Source: Candidatus Methylomirabilota bacterium
Lineage (GTDB): Bacteria > Methylomirabilota > Methylomirabilia > Methylomirabilales > 2-02-FULL-66-22
DNA: 18,000 nt
Direction: 5' to 3'
Assembly (NCBI GenBank): GCA_016208645.1
Contig: JACQXP010000045.1
Span: 1 to 18,000, forward strand
Position 1 is the first letter of the stretch, and the number at the start of each line of letters is the position of its first letter. Below are positions 1 to 6,922 of the stretch, piece after piece. The position numbers and the translations under genes were made by a program. The notes beneath the pieces were generated by a model. The model had not been told where the DNA came from and ran no database searches. It was given only the letters and a program-made list of their open reading frames with translations.

Positions 1-2
1 AC

Positions 3-95
3 CATCTCTGGCGGGACCAGTATGTCTGGACCAGCACCGGCTGGTACAGCCGGGTGGGCCTGGGTCCCTTCGTCTCCGGACTCGCCCGGTGGTGA
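3..95 (+). CDS. 3' end of an unrecognised gene (partial)
   Basis: An open frame enters from the left edge and ends at a TGA at 93-95, giving about 30 residues rich in Trp, Tyr and Gly (for example YVWTSTGWYSRVGLG) and ending LARW. The aromatic-rich composition looks like a genuine protein tail rather than a random frame, but I do not recognise a family. It converges on the minus-strand racemase gene, with only 37 bases between the two stop codons and no clear terminator hairpin there. The two other plus-strand frames are also open here, so the call rests on residue composition alone. Confidence 0.35.
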   Translation, partial: HLWRDQYVWTSTGWYSRVGLGPFVSGLARW

Positions 96-132
96 TGGTC
101 CGCGGGAATGGGATGCCCCGTTGGAAACCCTC

Positions 133-804
133 TCAAGTAGTCGCAGGCCTGGTCAGGATCGCCTTCAGACGGGCGACGGCCGCGCTGGGGCTGGTGAGGA
201 TGGGCACGCCGACCTTGGCCTTCACGGCCGGCCGCGCCCGCGCCATGGAGAATTGGGCCAGGCAGATCACGTCCACGCGGGGGGCCAAGCGCTCCGCCTC
301 CTCGGCGATCAACCGGTCGTGAGTGGCGGTATCCCCCGCGTTCAGCGCCTTCAGGGCCTCGGGGACCGCGGCCGTCTCGACCTGGATGGTCTTCCCCCGC
401 TCGGCCGCCGCGGCCTGGAGCTGCGCCGCCTGGATGGGCGCCGTCGCGGGGAGCGTCGCCAGCACCCCGATCCGGCGCCCCGCGTCCAGGGCCGCGGCGA
501 TCATCGCCTCGTCCGGCTTCAGGACGGGGATGGACACGAGCTGCCTGGCCACGTCCATGGCGGGGGTGAAGGCGGAGCAACTGAAGAGGATCCCATCGGC
601 GCCGGTCCGCTCCGCGTAGACGGCTAGGTCGCAGATACGCCGCACGATCGGGGGAGTCAGGCCCCCCTCGCGGCTCAGGGCGCCCGTCAGCCCGTCGTCC
701 AGCAGATTGCTGACCTCCGCCTCGGGCCACCCCTCCTTGAACGCCTCCAGGATCGGCGGGAGGGACACCGTCACCGCGTGGATCAACACGATGCGTTTGC
801 TCAC
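133..804 (-). CDS. Aspartate/glutamate/hydantoin racemase-family protein
   Basis: The 223-residue product has the two-cysteine layout of the Asp/Glu racemase superfamily: one Cys in ILFSCSAFTP (Cys76) and a second in VDVICLAQFS (Cys181), each at the end of a beta strand in one half of a pseudo-symmetric fold. In active members these two thiols act as the acid/base pair that moves the alpha-proton. Candidate substrates are amino acids, hydantoins or allantoin, or arylmalonates for decarboxylase relatives; the sequence does not decide. It starts at GTG, with an AGGAG site seven bases upstream. It lies 57 bases downstream of the Ldh-family dehydrogenase gene on the same strand, so the two may be co-transcribed and act on the same hydroxy or amino acid. 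No signal peptide is seen, so it is probably cytoplasmic. Confidence 0.85.
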   Translation of the reverse strand: MSKRIVLIHAVTVSLPPILEAFKEGWPEAEVSNLLDDGLTGALSREGGLTPPIVRRICDLAVYAERTGADGILFSCSAFTPAMDVARQLVSIPVLKPDEAMIAAALDAGRRIGVLATLPATAPIQAAQLQAAAAERGKTIQVETAAVPEALKALNAGDTATHDRLIAEEAERLAPRVDVICLAQFSMARARPAVKAKVGVPILTSPSAAVARLKAILTRPATT

Positions 805-832
805 GGCTCTCCTGTGCTTGTTCCAGCCTGAA

Positions 833-856
833 TCGCTGTCGCTGTCCCTGTCGCTG
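833..856. repeat. Short tandem hexamer repeat (TCGCTG/TCCCTG)
   Basis: Four consecutive 6-bp units, TCGCTG, TCGCTG, TCCCTG, TCGCTG, fill much of the 57-base gap between the dehydrogenase and racemase genes. It is one of several short-period repeats in gene junctions of this window. No inverted partner is visible next to it. Confidence 0.6.
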
Positions 857-861
857 CGGGC

Positions 862-1914
862 TCAGATGCCCGCCGGAAGTTTTACGCCGAACCGTTCCGA
901 CATGTCCCGCAGCTTCTGGACAGTTCCTTCCGGGAGAGGAATGCCGTTCCGGAGGCGCTCGTCGTACACCTTGTCCTCCGGCTCGCCGGGGACGAGGATC
1001 TCGTCAACCCCGTTGGCCTTTGGCAGGGCCTTGATCCCCTCGACGACGGCATCCACGTGCGCTTTGTATTTCTCCACGTCGGTGAACGTCGCGATGTTGA
1101 CGGCCGCCACCACGCTGTTCTGGTGGTGAATCATGGCCCCCTCTTTGCCCTGGAACACGGGCACGAGGAGCGGATTCCCCACCATGAGGCTGGAGAGGCA
1201 CTCGAACATCATCGCCAGGCCGGAGCCCTTGTATCCGCCGAACGGCATCAGGATGGTGGCGAGCTTTGGGTCGGTGGTGGAGTTCCCGTCCTTGTCCAGG
1301 GCCCATCCCTCGGGGATCGAGACCCCCTTGTCCATCGCCAGGGTCAGCTTGCCGCCGGCGGCCACGCTGGTGGCCATGTCCAGCAGGAGCGGGCGGTGCC
1401 GGTTCCCCGGGACGGCGATGGCGATCGGGCTGTTGTGCAGCCCGGCCGCGCGGGCGCCGTGCGGGGCCATGTTCGGCGGGTTGCACACGAGCGCGATGCC
1501 CGCCATGCCCTCCCGCGCCGCCATCAGCGAGTAGTACCCGATGGCCCCCTGGTGCATAGTGTTGCGGATGAGGCCCCAGCCGATCCCCACCTCGCGCGCC
1601 TTCTTGATCACCCGGTTCATGGCCTGGACGGTCACCACCGGGCCGGGCGCGTAGTTGGCGTCGAAGAGGACGGTGGCCGGCGTCTCCCTCTGCACCTGAA
1701 TCTGGGGCCGAGGATGCATGTGGCCCCTGTCCACCAGTTCCACGTACCAGGGGATGCGCAGTACGCCGTGCGAGTCCACACCCCGCAGGTTGGCCCAGAC
1801 GAGGACGTCGGCCTGGACGTCGGCGTCCTCGGGTGAGAACCCCACGCGGATGAAGACCCCCTTGCTGAATTGCTTCAACGGATCTTTGGCGACGCGCACT
1901 TCCTTCGTTCCCAT
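862..1914 (-). CDS. Ldh-family (malate/L-lactate/ureidoglycolate-type) NAD(P)-dependent dehydrogenase
   Basis: The 350-residue product belongs to the Ldh2/MDH2 oxidoreductase family, which oxidises 2-hydroxy acids (malate, L-lactate, sulfolactate, ureidoglycolate) with NAD(P) and is unrelated to classic Rossmann lactate dehydrogenases. Visible hallmarks are RGVDSHGVLR around His49, NTMHQGAIGYY with His121 at the usual catalytic-His site, LLLDMATSVAAGGK (about 176-189) and FGGYKGSGLAMMFE (225-238). The length matches the family. It starts at ATG with an AAGGAAGG site just upstream. The gene sits 57 bases before the racemase gene. Pairing with an Asp/Glu-racemase homologue would fit catabolism of a racemic 2-hydroxy or ureido acid, for example AllD plus allantoin racemase, but the substrate is not shown by the sequence. 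Confidence 0.9.
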   Translation of the reverse strand: MGTKEVRVAKDPLKQFSKGVFIRVGFSPEDADVQADVLVWANLRGVDSHGVLRIPWYVELVDRGHMHPRPQIQVQRETPATVLFDANYAPGPVVTVQAMNRVIKKAREVGIGWGLIRNTMHQGAIGYYSLMAAREGMAGIALVCNPPNMAPHGARAAGLHNSPIAIAVPGNRHRPLLLDMATSVAAGGKLTLAMDKGVSIPEGWALDKDGNSTTDPKLATILMPFGGYKGSGLAMMFECLSSLMVGNPLLVPVFQGKEGAMIHHQNSVVAAVNIATFTDVEKYKAHVDAVVEGIKALPKANGVDEILVPGEPEDKVYDERLRNGIPLPEGTVQKLRDMSERFGVKLPAGI

Positions 1915-1990
1915 GGCCTTCCTTTCTTCGTGGTGCGGAAATTATTTCGGCGCCCCCGGGACCACCCCTCGGGACGCCGGGCCGCGACGG

Positions 1991-2017
1991 CACCCCAGGT
2001 CCTGCTGGACTGGGGTG
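1991..2017 (-). other. Hairpin between kinase and dehydrogenase genes
   Basis: CACCCCAG at 1991-1998 pairs with CTGGGGTG at 2010-2017, extended by TCC/GGA around a TGCT loop with one bulged G. On the minus strand it lies about 95 bases past the kinase stop codon and about 75 bases before the dehydrogenase start. No U-run follows it, so it could be a leader structure or a weak terminator. The rest of the 198-base gap (1915-2112) shows no gene. Confidence 0.4.
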
Positions 2018-2112
2018 GAGCGGGCTTGCTCCGGGTCGCGTCCTGCTGGCGCGCGTGACGCTGGAGGTGAGCACGAGACCGTGTACGTTTTGCGGGATGC
2101 GCGCCGCGGCGG

Positions 2113-4107
2113 TCAGTTCTGCGCGCACCGGAAGCCGATATAGGCGCTCCGGTACCCGGGCTCGCCGAACTCCCTGCGGGAGGAGCGCAGGTCCCACGGG
2201 TTGAGGAACCACGAGCCGCCGCGAGCGACGTGCCGTCCCGGGGCCGTCGAGTTCTCTCGCCCGTCTGTCACCACGTAGGGATACGGTTTGTAGAGGGAAC
2301 TCACCCATTCCCAGACATTCCCGGCCATATCCTGGGCGCCGAAGGGTGAGGCGCCGGAGGGGTACGATCCCACGGGAGCGGTCGCCTGGCCTCCGCTATT
2401 TCCGGAAAACCGGGCCCGGCTGTCCTCCCAGGTGTTGCCCCAGGGGTACTTCCGCCCATCAGGCCCGCGGGCGGCGTATTCCCACTCCGCCTCGGTCGGG
2501 AGGCGTTTGTCGGCCCAGCGGCAGTAGGCGACGGCGACGCGCCAGGGGACGCGAACCACGGGATGCTGCCCCTTGCCCGGTTCCATCTTCCACTCGCCCC
2601 CACGTCCGATTCCTGCGTCCCGGGCGAACCTGGCGAACTGGGCGAACTGGCCGTTGATGACCTCGGTCCGGTCCATCCAGAAGGCTTGCAGCGTGACCCG
2701 GTGTGCTGGCCGTTCGTCGGCCTCCCCGTCGCCGTGCGTGTCCCCCATGGTGAAGGTGCCGGCGGGGATGTCGATCATCTCCGCGTTGTCCCTGCCCCGA
2801 CGCTGAATGGGCCCCGCCGCGGGCGGACTGCGGCTCTCTGGCTCGGCTGCCTTTCGCCTGGCGGCCTCCTCGGCGGCTGTCCGCCTTCGCTCTGCCTCCA
2901 GGGCGGCCTGCTGCTCCGCGAGGCGGGCCTTCTCTGCCTCGAGCCGCTTTCGCTCAGCCTCGATCCGTCCCGCCTCCGCCTTGCGCTGGGTCTCTTCCTC
3001 GGCGGCCTTCTGGCGCGCGGCCTCCTCGGCGACGGCCCTGGCCCTGGCGGATTCCTCTTCCGCGGCCTGCGAGGGAGGTGGAGCCGGGTACCCGCTTGGC
3101 GGGTGCGGCGCGGGAGGCCGCTGGGGCGACCGCACCCAGAGCGCGAGACCAAGGAGGAGCGCCGCGACGGCCCCGCCCCCGGCCAGGAGCCACGGCCACG
3201 GCGACTTGCGCGGGCCCCGGGGCGGCTGGGCTCGGGGCGAAGTAGGCAGCTTAACGGTGGTCGGGGGCGGAGGATTGGCAGAGGCGAGGGTGGCCTCCGC
3301 AGCCCTGCGAAGGTCCCGGGCCAGGTCTGCGGCCTGGGCGTATCGGCGGGCGGGATCCTTGGCCAGGGCCTTCTTCAGGCAGACATCGAGGCCAGCGGGG
3401 AAGGCGGGGTTCAGCCGCCGGAGGGGCGTCGGGTCCTCGTGGACGATGCGGTAAACGATGGTGCTGATCGTCTCGCCCGGGAAGGCCTTCTCCCCACTCA
3501 GCAGCTCGTAGAGCACGGCGCCCAGGGAGAAGATGTCGGAGCGGCCGTCCAGCGGGAGGCCGGCGATCTGTTCGGGGGACATGTAGCTGGGGGTCCCCAG
3601 CGTCTGGCCGGTCTGGGTGGTCTCCGTCCCGGTGATCCGGGCGATGCCGAAGTCGGCGACCTTGACGACGCCGTCCCGGGTCAGGAGGATGTTGGCGGGC
3701 TTGATGTCCCGGTGGACGATGGCGTGGCGGTGGGCGTAATCAAGGGCCTGGGCGGCCTGCTCCCCGATGGCGAGGGCCTCGTCCAGGGGCAGGGGGCGGC
3801 GCGCGCGGAGGACCTCCGCGAGGGTCTGGCCCTCGATGAGTTCCATCACCAGGAAGGCCCGGTCCTGATCTTCGCCGACGTCGTGGACCGTGACGATGTT
3901 GGGATGGGCGAGGCGGCCGGCCGCGCGGGCCTCGCGCTGGAAGCGCTCCCGGCGTTGCTCCGCCTGCGCCGGATCCAGGCCCGCCACCGGCGCGATGACC
4001 TTGATGGCCACCAGCCGGTCAATCCGCGGGTCGCGCGCCTTGTACACCACGCCCATGGCGCCACGGCCCAACTCCTCCAGCAGTTCGTAGCGCCCCAGGC
4101 GTTCCAC
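2113..4107 (-). CDS. Transmembrane Ser/Thr protein kinase with C-terminal FGE/SUMF1-like domain
   Basis: This 664-residue protein has four parts. Residues 1-270 are a PknB-type kinase: glycine loop GRGAMG, Lys36, Glu59, HRDIKPAN (132-139), DFG (152-154) and the activation end GTPSYMSPEQ, so all catalytic residues are present. One membrane segment follows (about 305-325). Next come a proline-rich stretch and a charged Glu/Ala/Arg/Lys coiled coil (about 349-428). Residues about 440-664 form a formylglycine-generating-enzyme (sulfatase-modifying factor) fold with IPAGTFTMGD, LPTEAEWEYAARG, DMAGNVWEW, RGGSW and GFRCA. The paired cysteines that active FGE enzymes carry after RGGSW are absent (the stretch reads FLNPWDLRSSRREFG), so it is more likely a binding or sensing domain outside the membrane. 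It starts at GTG behind a TAGGAG site and lies 50 bases downstream of yajC, where secD is commonly found. Confidence 0.92.
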   Translation of the reverse strand: MERLGRYELLEELGRGAMGVVYKARDPRIDRLVAIKVIAPVAGLDPAQAEQRRERFQREARAAGRLAHPNIVTVHDVGEDQDRAFLVMELIEGQTLAEVLRARRPLPLDEALAIGEQAAQALDYAHRHAIVHRDIKPANILLTRDGVVKVADFGIARITGTETTQTGQTLGTPSYMSPEQIAGLPLDGRSDIFSLGAVLYELLSGEKAFPGETISTIVYRIVHEDPTPLRRLNPAFPAGLDVCLKKALAKDPARRYAQAADLARDLRRAAEATLASANPPPPTTVKLPTSPRAQPPRGPRKSPWPWLLAGGGAVAALLLGLALWVRSPQRPPAPHPPSGYPAPPPSQAAEEESARARAVAEEAARQKAAEEETQRKAEAGRIEAERKRLEAEKARLAEQQAALEAERRRTAAEEAARRKAAEPESRSPPAAGPIQRRGRDNAEMIDIPAGTFTMGDTHGDGEADERPAHRVTLQAFWMDRTEVINGQFAQFARFARDAGIGRGGEWKMEPGKGQHPVVRVPWRVAVAYCRWADKRLPTEAEWEYAARGPDGRKYPWGNTWEDSRARFSGNSGGQATAPVGSYPSGASPFGAQDMAGNVWEWVSSLYKPYPYVVTDGRENSTAPGRHVARGGSWFLNPWDLRSSRREFGEPGYRSAYIGFRCAQN

Positions 4108-4157
4108 CGCGTGTTCTCCTACGCGCCAGCCTCAGGACCCATCCGGCCGCTCCCGCG

Positions 4158-4502
4158 CTACTTGCTTTCCTTGATTTCCTTGGTCTCCTTTGCCTCGACC
4201 TTGCCGGCGATGTAGGTCCTGCCCACATCCACTCGGACCTTGTCGGCGATCTCCAGCTTGATGACGTGGTCGCCGCCGGCCACGATGGTGCCGTACAGCC
4301 CCCCGGTGGTGACCACGCGGTCGCCCACCTTCAGGTTCTTCAGCAGGTCCTGGTGCTGCCGCGTCTTCTTCTGCTGCGGCCGGATGAGCAGGAAGTAGAA
4401 GACTGCGAACATCAGGAGGAGGGGAACGAACACGGAGAACGATCCCCCGGGCGCTCCTCCGCCGCCCGGGATGGGCCCCAGGGCATACGCGACGTCAGGC
4501 AT
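4158..4502 (-). CDS. yajC: Sec translocon accessory subunit YajC
   Basis: The 114-residue product has a short N-terminal tail, one membrane helix (about residues 21-39, VFVPLLLMFAVFYFLL), then the family signature RPQQKKTRQHQ and a compact basic domain containing LKVGDRVVTTGGLYGTIV. YajC associates with SecDF-YidC at the inner membrane and assists protein export. The start chosen is the ATG at 4502, which overlaps the last eight bases of tgt and has a CAGGAG site about ten bases upstream. A longer in-frame ORF begins at 4583, but that extension lies inside tgt and looks non-coding. The C-terminus is a charged Lys/Glu tail. The next gene is a kinase rather than secD. Confidence 0.93.
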   Translation of the reverse strand: MPDVAYALGPIPGGGGAPGGSFSVFVPLLLMFAVFYFLLIRPQQKKTRQHQDLLKNLKVGDRVVTTGGLYGTIVAGGDHVIKLEIADKVRVDVGRTYIAGKVEAKETKEIKESK

Positions 4503-5643
4503 CGGTGTGAGTCTCCTGTGGGTGCTGCGGGGTTGAGGGGTCGGATGGCATCCGCGCCAGGCACTCCGCCTTCCAGGCGGCAAAGGCTCCCGCCTGGATG
4601 GCCTGCCGGGCCTGGCGCATCAGGTCCGCATAGTAGTGCAGGTTGTGGATGGTATTCAAGCGAAGACCGAGGATCTCGTCGGCCACGTACAAATGGCGCA
4701 GGTAGGCCCGGGAGAAGCAGCGGCAGGTGTAACAGGCGCAGGCCGGGTCCGCCGGGCGCTCGTCCCGGGCATAGGCGGCTCCCTTGATGTTGAGGCGGCC
4801 CGTGCTGGTGAAGAGGGTTCCGTTCCTCGCGTTCCGAGTGGGCAGGACGCAGTCGAACATGTCCACGCCGCAGGCGATGCCCTCCAGCAGGTCCTGGGGC
4901 GTGCCCACCCCCATCAGATAGCGGGGGGCGTCGGCCGGCAGGAGGGCCGTGGTGTGCGCCACGACCGCGTTCCGCCGCGCCGGCTCCTCGCCGATCCCCA
5001 GTCCCCCCAGGGCGTAGCCGGAAAACCCGATCCGCCGCGTCTCCTCCGCCGAGCGGGACCGGAGGTCCAGGTGCGTGCCCCCCTGGACGATCCCGAAGAG
5101 GGCGGGCTCGTCCCCCGGGTGGGCCGCGCGGCACCGCTTCGCCCAGCGGGCGGTGCGCTCCATGGAGGCCTGGTGATAGTCGGAATCGGCGGAGTGGGGC
5201 GGGCACTCGTCCAGGGCCATGAGGATGTCGGCCCCCAGGGCGAGCTGGATCTCGATGACTTTCTCGGCGCTCAGGAAGTGGCGCGACCCGTCCAGGTGCG
5301 ACTGGAACGTGACCCCCTCTTCGGTGATGTGTCGCAGGGCGGCCAGGCTGAGGACCTGGTATCCCCCGCTGTCCGTCAGGATGGTTCGGTCCCAGCCCAT
5401 GAAGCGATGCAGGCCACCCAGCTCCTTCACCACCTCGTGCCCGGGGCGGAGGAAGAGGTGATACGTGTTGCACAGGATCAGCTCGCAGCCTTCCTCGTGC
5501 AGATCCCGCGGGTCCAGCGTCTTCACCGTGGCCTGCGTCCCGCAGGGCATGAAGACGGGCGTCTCCACCCCGCCATGCGGGGTGATCAGCCGTCCACGGC
5601 GCGCGTTGGTCGTCTTGTCGGTTGCGAGGAGTTCGAATCTCAT
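4495..5643 (-). CDS. tgt: Queuine tRNA-ribosyltransferase
   Basis: Tgt exchanges guanine 34 of tRNAs with GUN anticodons for the queuosine precursor preQ1. The 382-residue product has the expected length and motifs: DSGGYQV with Asp91, GGLGIGE (213-219), the nucleophile segment DCVLPTRNAR with Asp264, and a zinc site built from Cys302, Cys304, Cys307 and His333. It directly follows queA (83-base gap), which acts after Tgt in the same pathway, and overlaps yajC by eight bases; tgt-yajC is a common pairing. The ATG at 5643 gives a standard N-terminus (MRFELLATD). The region just upstream is a GC-skewed inverted repeat, and I see only a weak SD candidate, a G-rich run more than ten bases from the start. 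Confidence 0.97.
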   Translation of the reverse strand: MRFELLATDKTTNARRGRLITPHGGVETPVFMPCGTQATVKTLDPRDLHEEGCELILCNTYHLFLRPGHEVVKELGGLHRFMGWDRTILTDSGGYQVLSLAALRHITEEGVTFQSHLDGSRHFLSAEKVIEIQLALGADILMALDECPPHSADSDYHQASMERTARWAKRCRAAHPGDEPALFGIVQGGTHLDLRSRSAEETRRIGFSGYALGGLGIGEEPARRNAVVAHTTALLPADAPRYLMGVGTPQDLLEGIACGVDMFDCVLPTRNARNGTLFTSTGRLNIKGAAYARDERPADPACACYTCRCFSRAYLRHLYVADEILGLRLNTIHNLHYYADLMRQARQAIQAGAFAAWKAECLARMPSDPSTPQHPQETHTDA

Positions 5644-5653
5644 GCCAAGGCTG

Positions 5654-5716
5654 CCACCCCCACCCCAGCCCTCCCCCGGGCACCCCCAGGGTGTGGGGGT
5701 GGGAGGGTGGGGGGGT
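5654..5716. repeat. C-rich/G-rich inverted repeat with a G-quadruplex motif
   Basis: A C-rich arm (from 5654) and a facing G-rich arm (ending 5716) form a long imperfect inverted repeat centred near 5688. It fills most of the 83-base gap between queA and tgt. The plus strand of the right arm holds runs of 3, 5, 3, 3 and 7 guanines separated by 1-3 bases (5689-5715), a textbook G-quadruplex pattern. In the minus-strand transcript this becomes a C-rich leader for tgt. Confidence 0.7.
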
Positions 5717-5726
5717 CGTGACAGGG

Positions 5727-6815
5727 TTACAGGATCAGCATCGCGTCGCCGTAACTATAAAAGCGGTATTGCCGGGCGATGGCCTCGGCATAGGCCTGCC
5801 GGATGGCCGTGAGACCGGCAAAGGCGGACACCAGCATCAGGAGCGTGGACCGGGGCAGGTGGAAGTTGGTGAGGAGCGCATCCACCACCCGGAACCGGTA
5901 GCCGGGGGTGATGAACAGGTCCGTCTCGGCCTCGCCGGCCCGCGGGGTGCCGTCTTCGCCGGCGGCGTGCTCCAGCGTGCGCAGGGTGGTCGTCCCCACG
6001 GCGATCACCCGCCGGCCCTCCGTCCTGGCCGCCTTGATGGCGTGGGCGGTCTCCTCCGGGATCGTGTACCGTTCCGCCTCCATCCGGTGATGCGACACCT
6101 CGTCCACCCGCACCGGCTGGAAGGTGCCGGGACCGACGTGCAGGGTCACCGGGTGGACCTGCACCCCCAGCGCGCGTATCCGCTCGAGCAGCCCCGTCGT
6201 GAAGTGCAGGCCGGCCGTCGGCGCGGCCACCGCCCCCTCGTCGTGCGCATAGACGGTCTGGTACCGCTCACGGTCAGAGCCGAGAGCCGAGAGCCGAGAG
6301 CCGAGAGCCTGAGTTGATTTCTCGGCTCGCGGCTCGCGGCTCTCATGTCGTCGTTTGATGTATGGGGGTAAGGGCATGACCCCGTAGGACTGCAGGATGG
6401 CCCGCAGGTCCACATCGGCGGGCAATCGCAGGACCCGGCGTCCGTAGATCCCCTGGGCCACCACCGTCGCCTCCAGGTGACCGCAGGCCAGGTGGAGTCG
6501 CCGCCCCACCCGAGCCGGCTTCGCGGGCTTGACCAGCGCCTCCCAGGACCCATCTCCCGCCGGTCGCGCCAGGAGCACTTCGACCGACGTGCCGTCGTCG
6601 AACACCCCGAAGAGGCGGGCCGGGATCACCTTGGTGTCGTTGAGGACCAGGACGTCGCCGGCGCGGAGGTACTCGGGCAGGTCGGAGAATGTGCGATGCT
6701 CTCGCCGGTTGGTCCCCCGGTGCAGGACCAGGAGGCGTGAGGTGTCCCGCTCCGTCGCGGGCTCCTGCGCGATGAGTTCCGCTGGAAGCTGGTAGTCGAA
6801 GTCGCTGAGGCGCAT
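5727..6815 (-). CDS. queA: S-adenosylmethionine:tRNA ribosyltransferase-isomerase
   Basis: QueA transfers the ribosyl part of S-adenosylmethionine to preQ1 in tRNA, making epoxyqueuosine. The 362-residue product shows the family landmarks MRLSDFDYQLP at the start, VLNDTKVIPARLFG, VMPLPPYIKR, RYQTVYA, GAVAAPTAGLHFT, LHVGPGTFQPV, VGTTTLRTLE, ITPGYRF and TNFHLPRSTLLMLVSAFAG. The start is the ATG at 6815, giving the canonical N-terminus; an open extension to 7049 only reads through the upstream repeat. Residues 156-180 are an in-frame insertion of about 25 residues, made of SREPRAE-like and GSRLSAL-like units, between PPYIKR and DRERYQTVYA where relatives have a linker of only a few residues. The insertion is encoded by an inverted heptamer repeat. 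No SD site is evident before the ATG. Confidence 0.95.
   Translation of the reverse strand: MRLSDFDYQLPAELIAQEPATERDTSRLLVLHRGTNRREHRTFSDLPEYLRAGDVLVLNDTKVIPARLFGVFDDGTSVEVLLARPAGDGSWEALVKPAKPARVGRRLHLACGHLEATVVAQGIYGRRVLRLPADVDLRAILQSYGVMPLPPYIKRRHESREPRAEKSTQALGSRLSALGSDRERYQTVYAHDEGAVAAPTAGLHFTTGLLERIRALGVQVHPVTLHVGPGTFQPVRVDEVSHHRMEAERYTIPEETAHAIKAARTEGRRVIAVGTTTLRTLEHAAGEDGTPRAGEAETDLFITPGYRFRVVDALLTNFHLPRSTLLMLVSAFAGLTAIRQAYAEAIARQYRFYSYGDAMLIL
6274..6347. repeat. Inverted GAGCCGA heptamer element inside queA
   Basis: The left arm (6277-6309) is 4.7 head-to-tail copies of GAGCCGA. The right arm (6321-6344) carries the same heptamer in the opposite orientation with GAGCCGC variants. Twenty-two of 24 bases of the right arm can pair with the left across a short spacer. 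The element keeps the queA frame open and encodes residues 156-180. The same heptamer occurs inside glpD at 15516-15555. Confidence 0.9.
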
Positions 6816-6830
6816 CTCATGAACCAAAAA

Positions 6831-6917
6831 TGTTCGGCTGTTTCCGCCTTTGGCGGATTCGGGCGTTCGGTCGTTCTCGAACAGCCGCACCGCCGAACTG
6901 CCGAACTGCCGAATGTT
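6831..6917. repeat. Degenerate octamer inverted repeat between spoIID and queA
   Basis: On the plus strand the right arm contains CCGAACTG, CCGAACTG, CCGAATG as consecutive 8-base units, with degenerate relatives leftwards to about 6869. The left arm, starting TGTTCGGCTG, carries the opposite orientation and also a small internal hairpin (CCGCC, TTT, GGCGG at 6844-6856). The element fills nearly the whole gap between the spoIID stop (6923) and the queA start (6815). Confidence 0.7.
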
Positions 6918-6922
6918 GTTGG

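Noticed and set aside
2563..4215. 550-residue open frame on the plus strand opposite the kinase gene
   Set aside because: It is a shadow caused by high GC; the minus strand encodes an unmistakable kinase/FGE protein with its own start signals.
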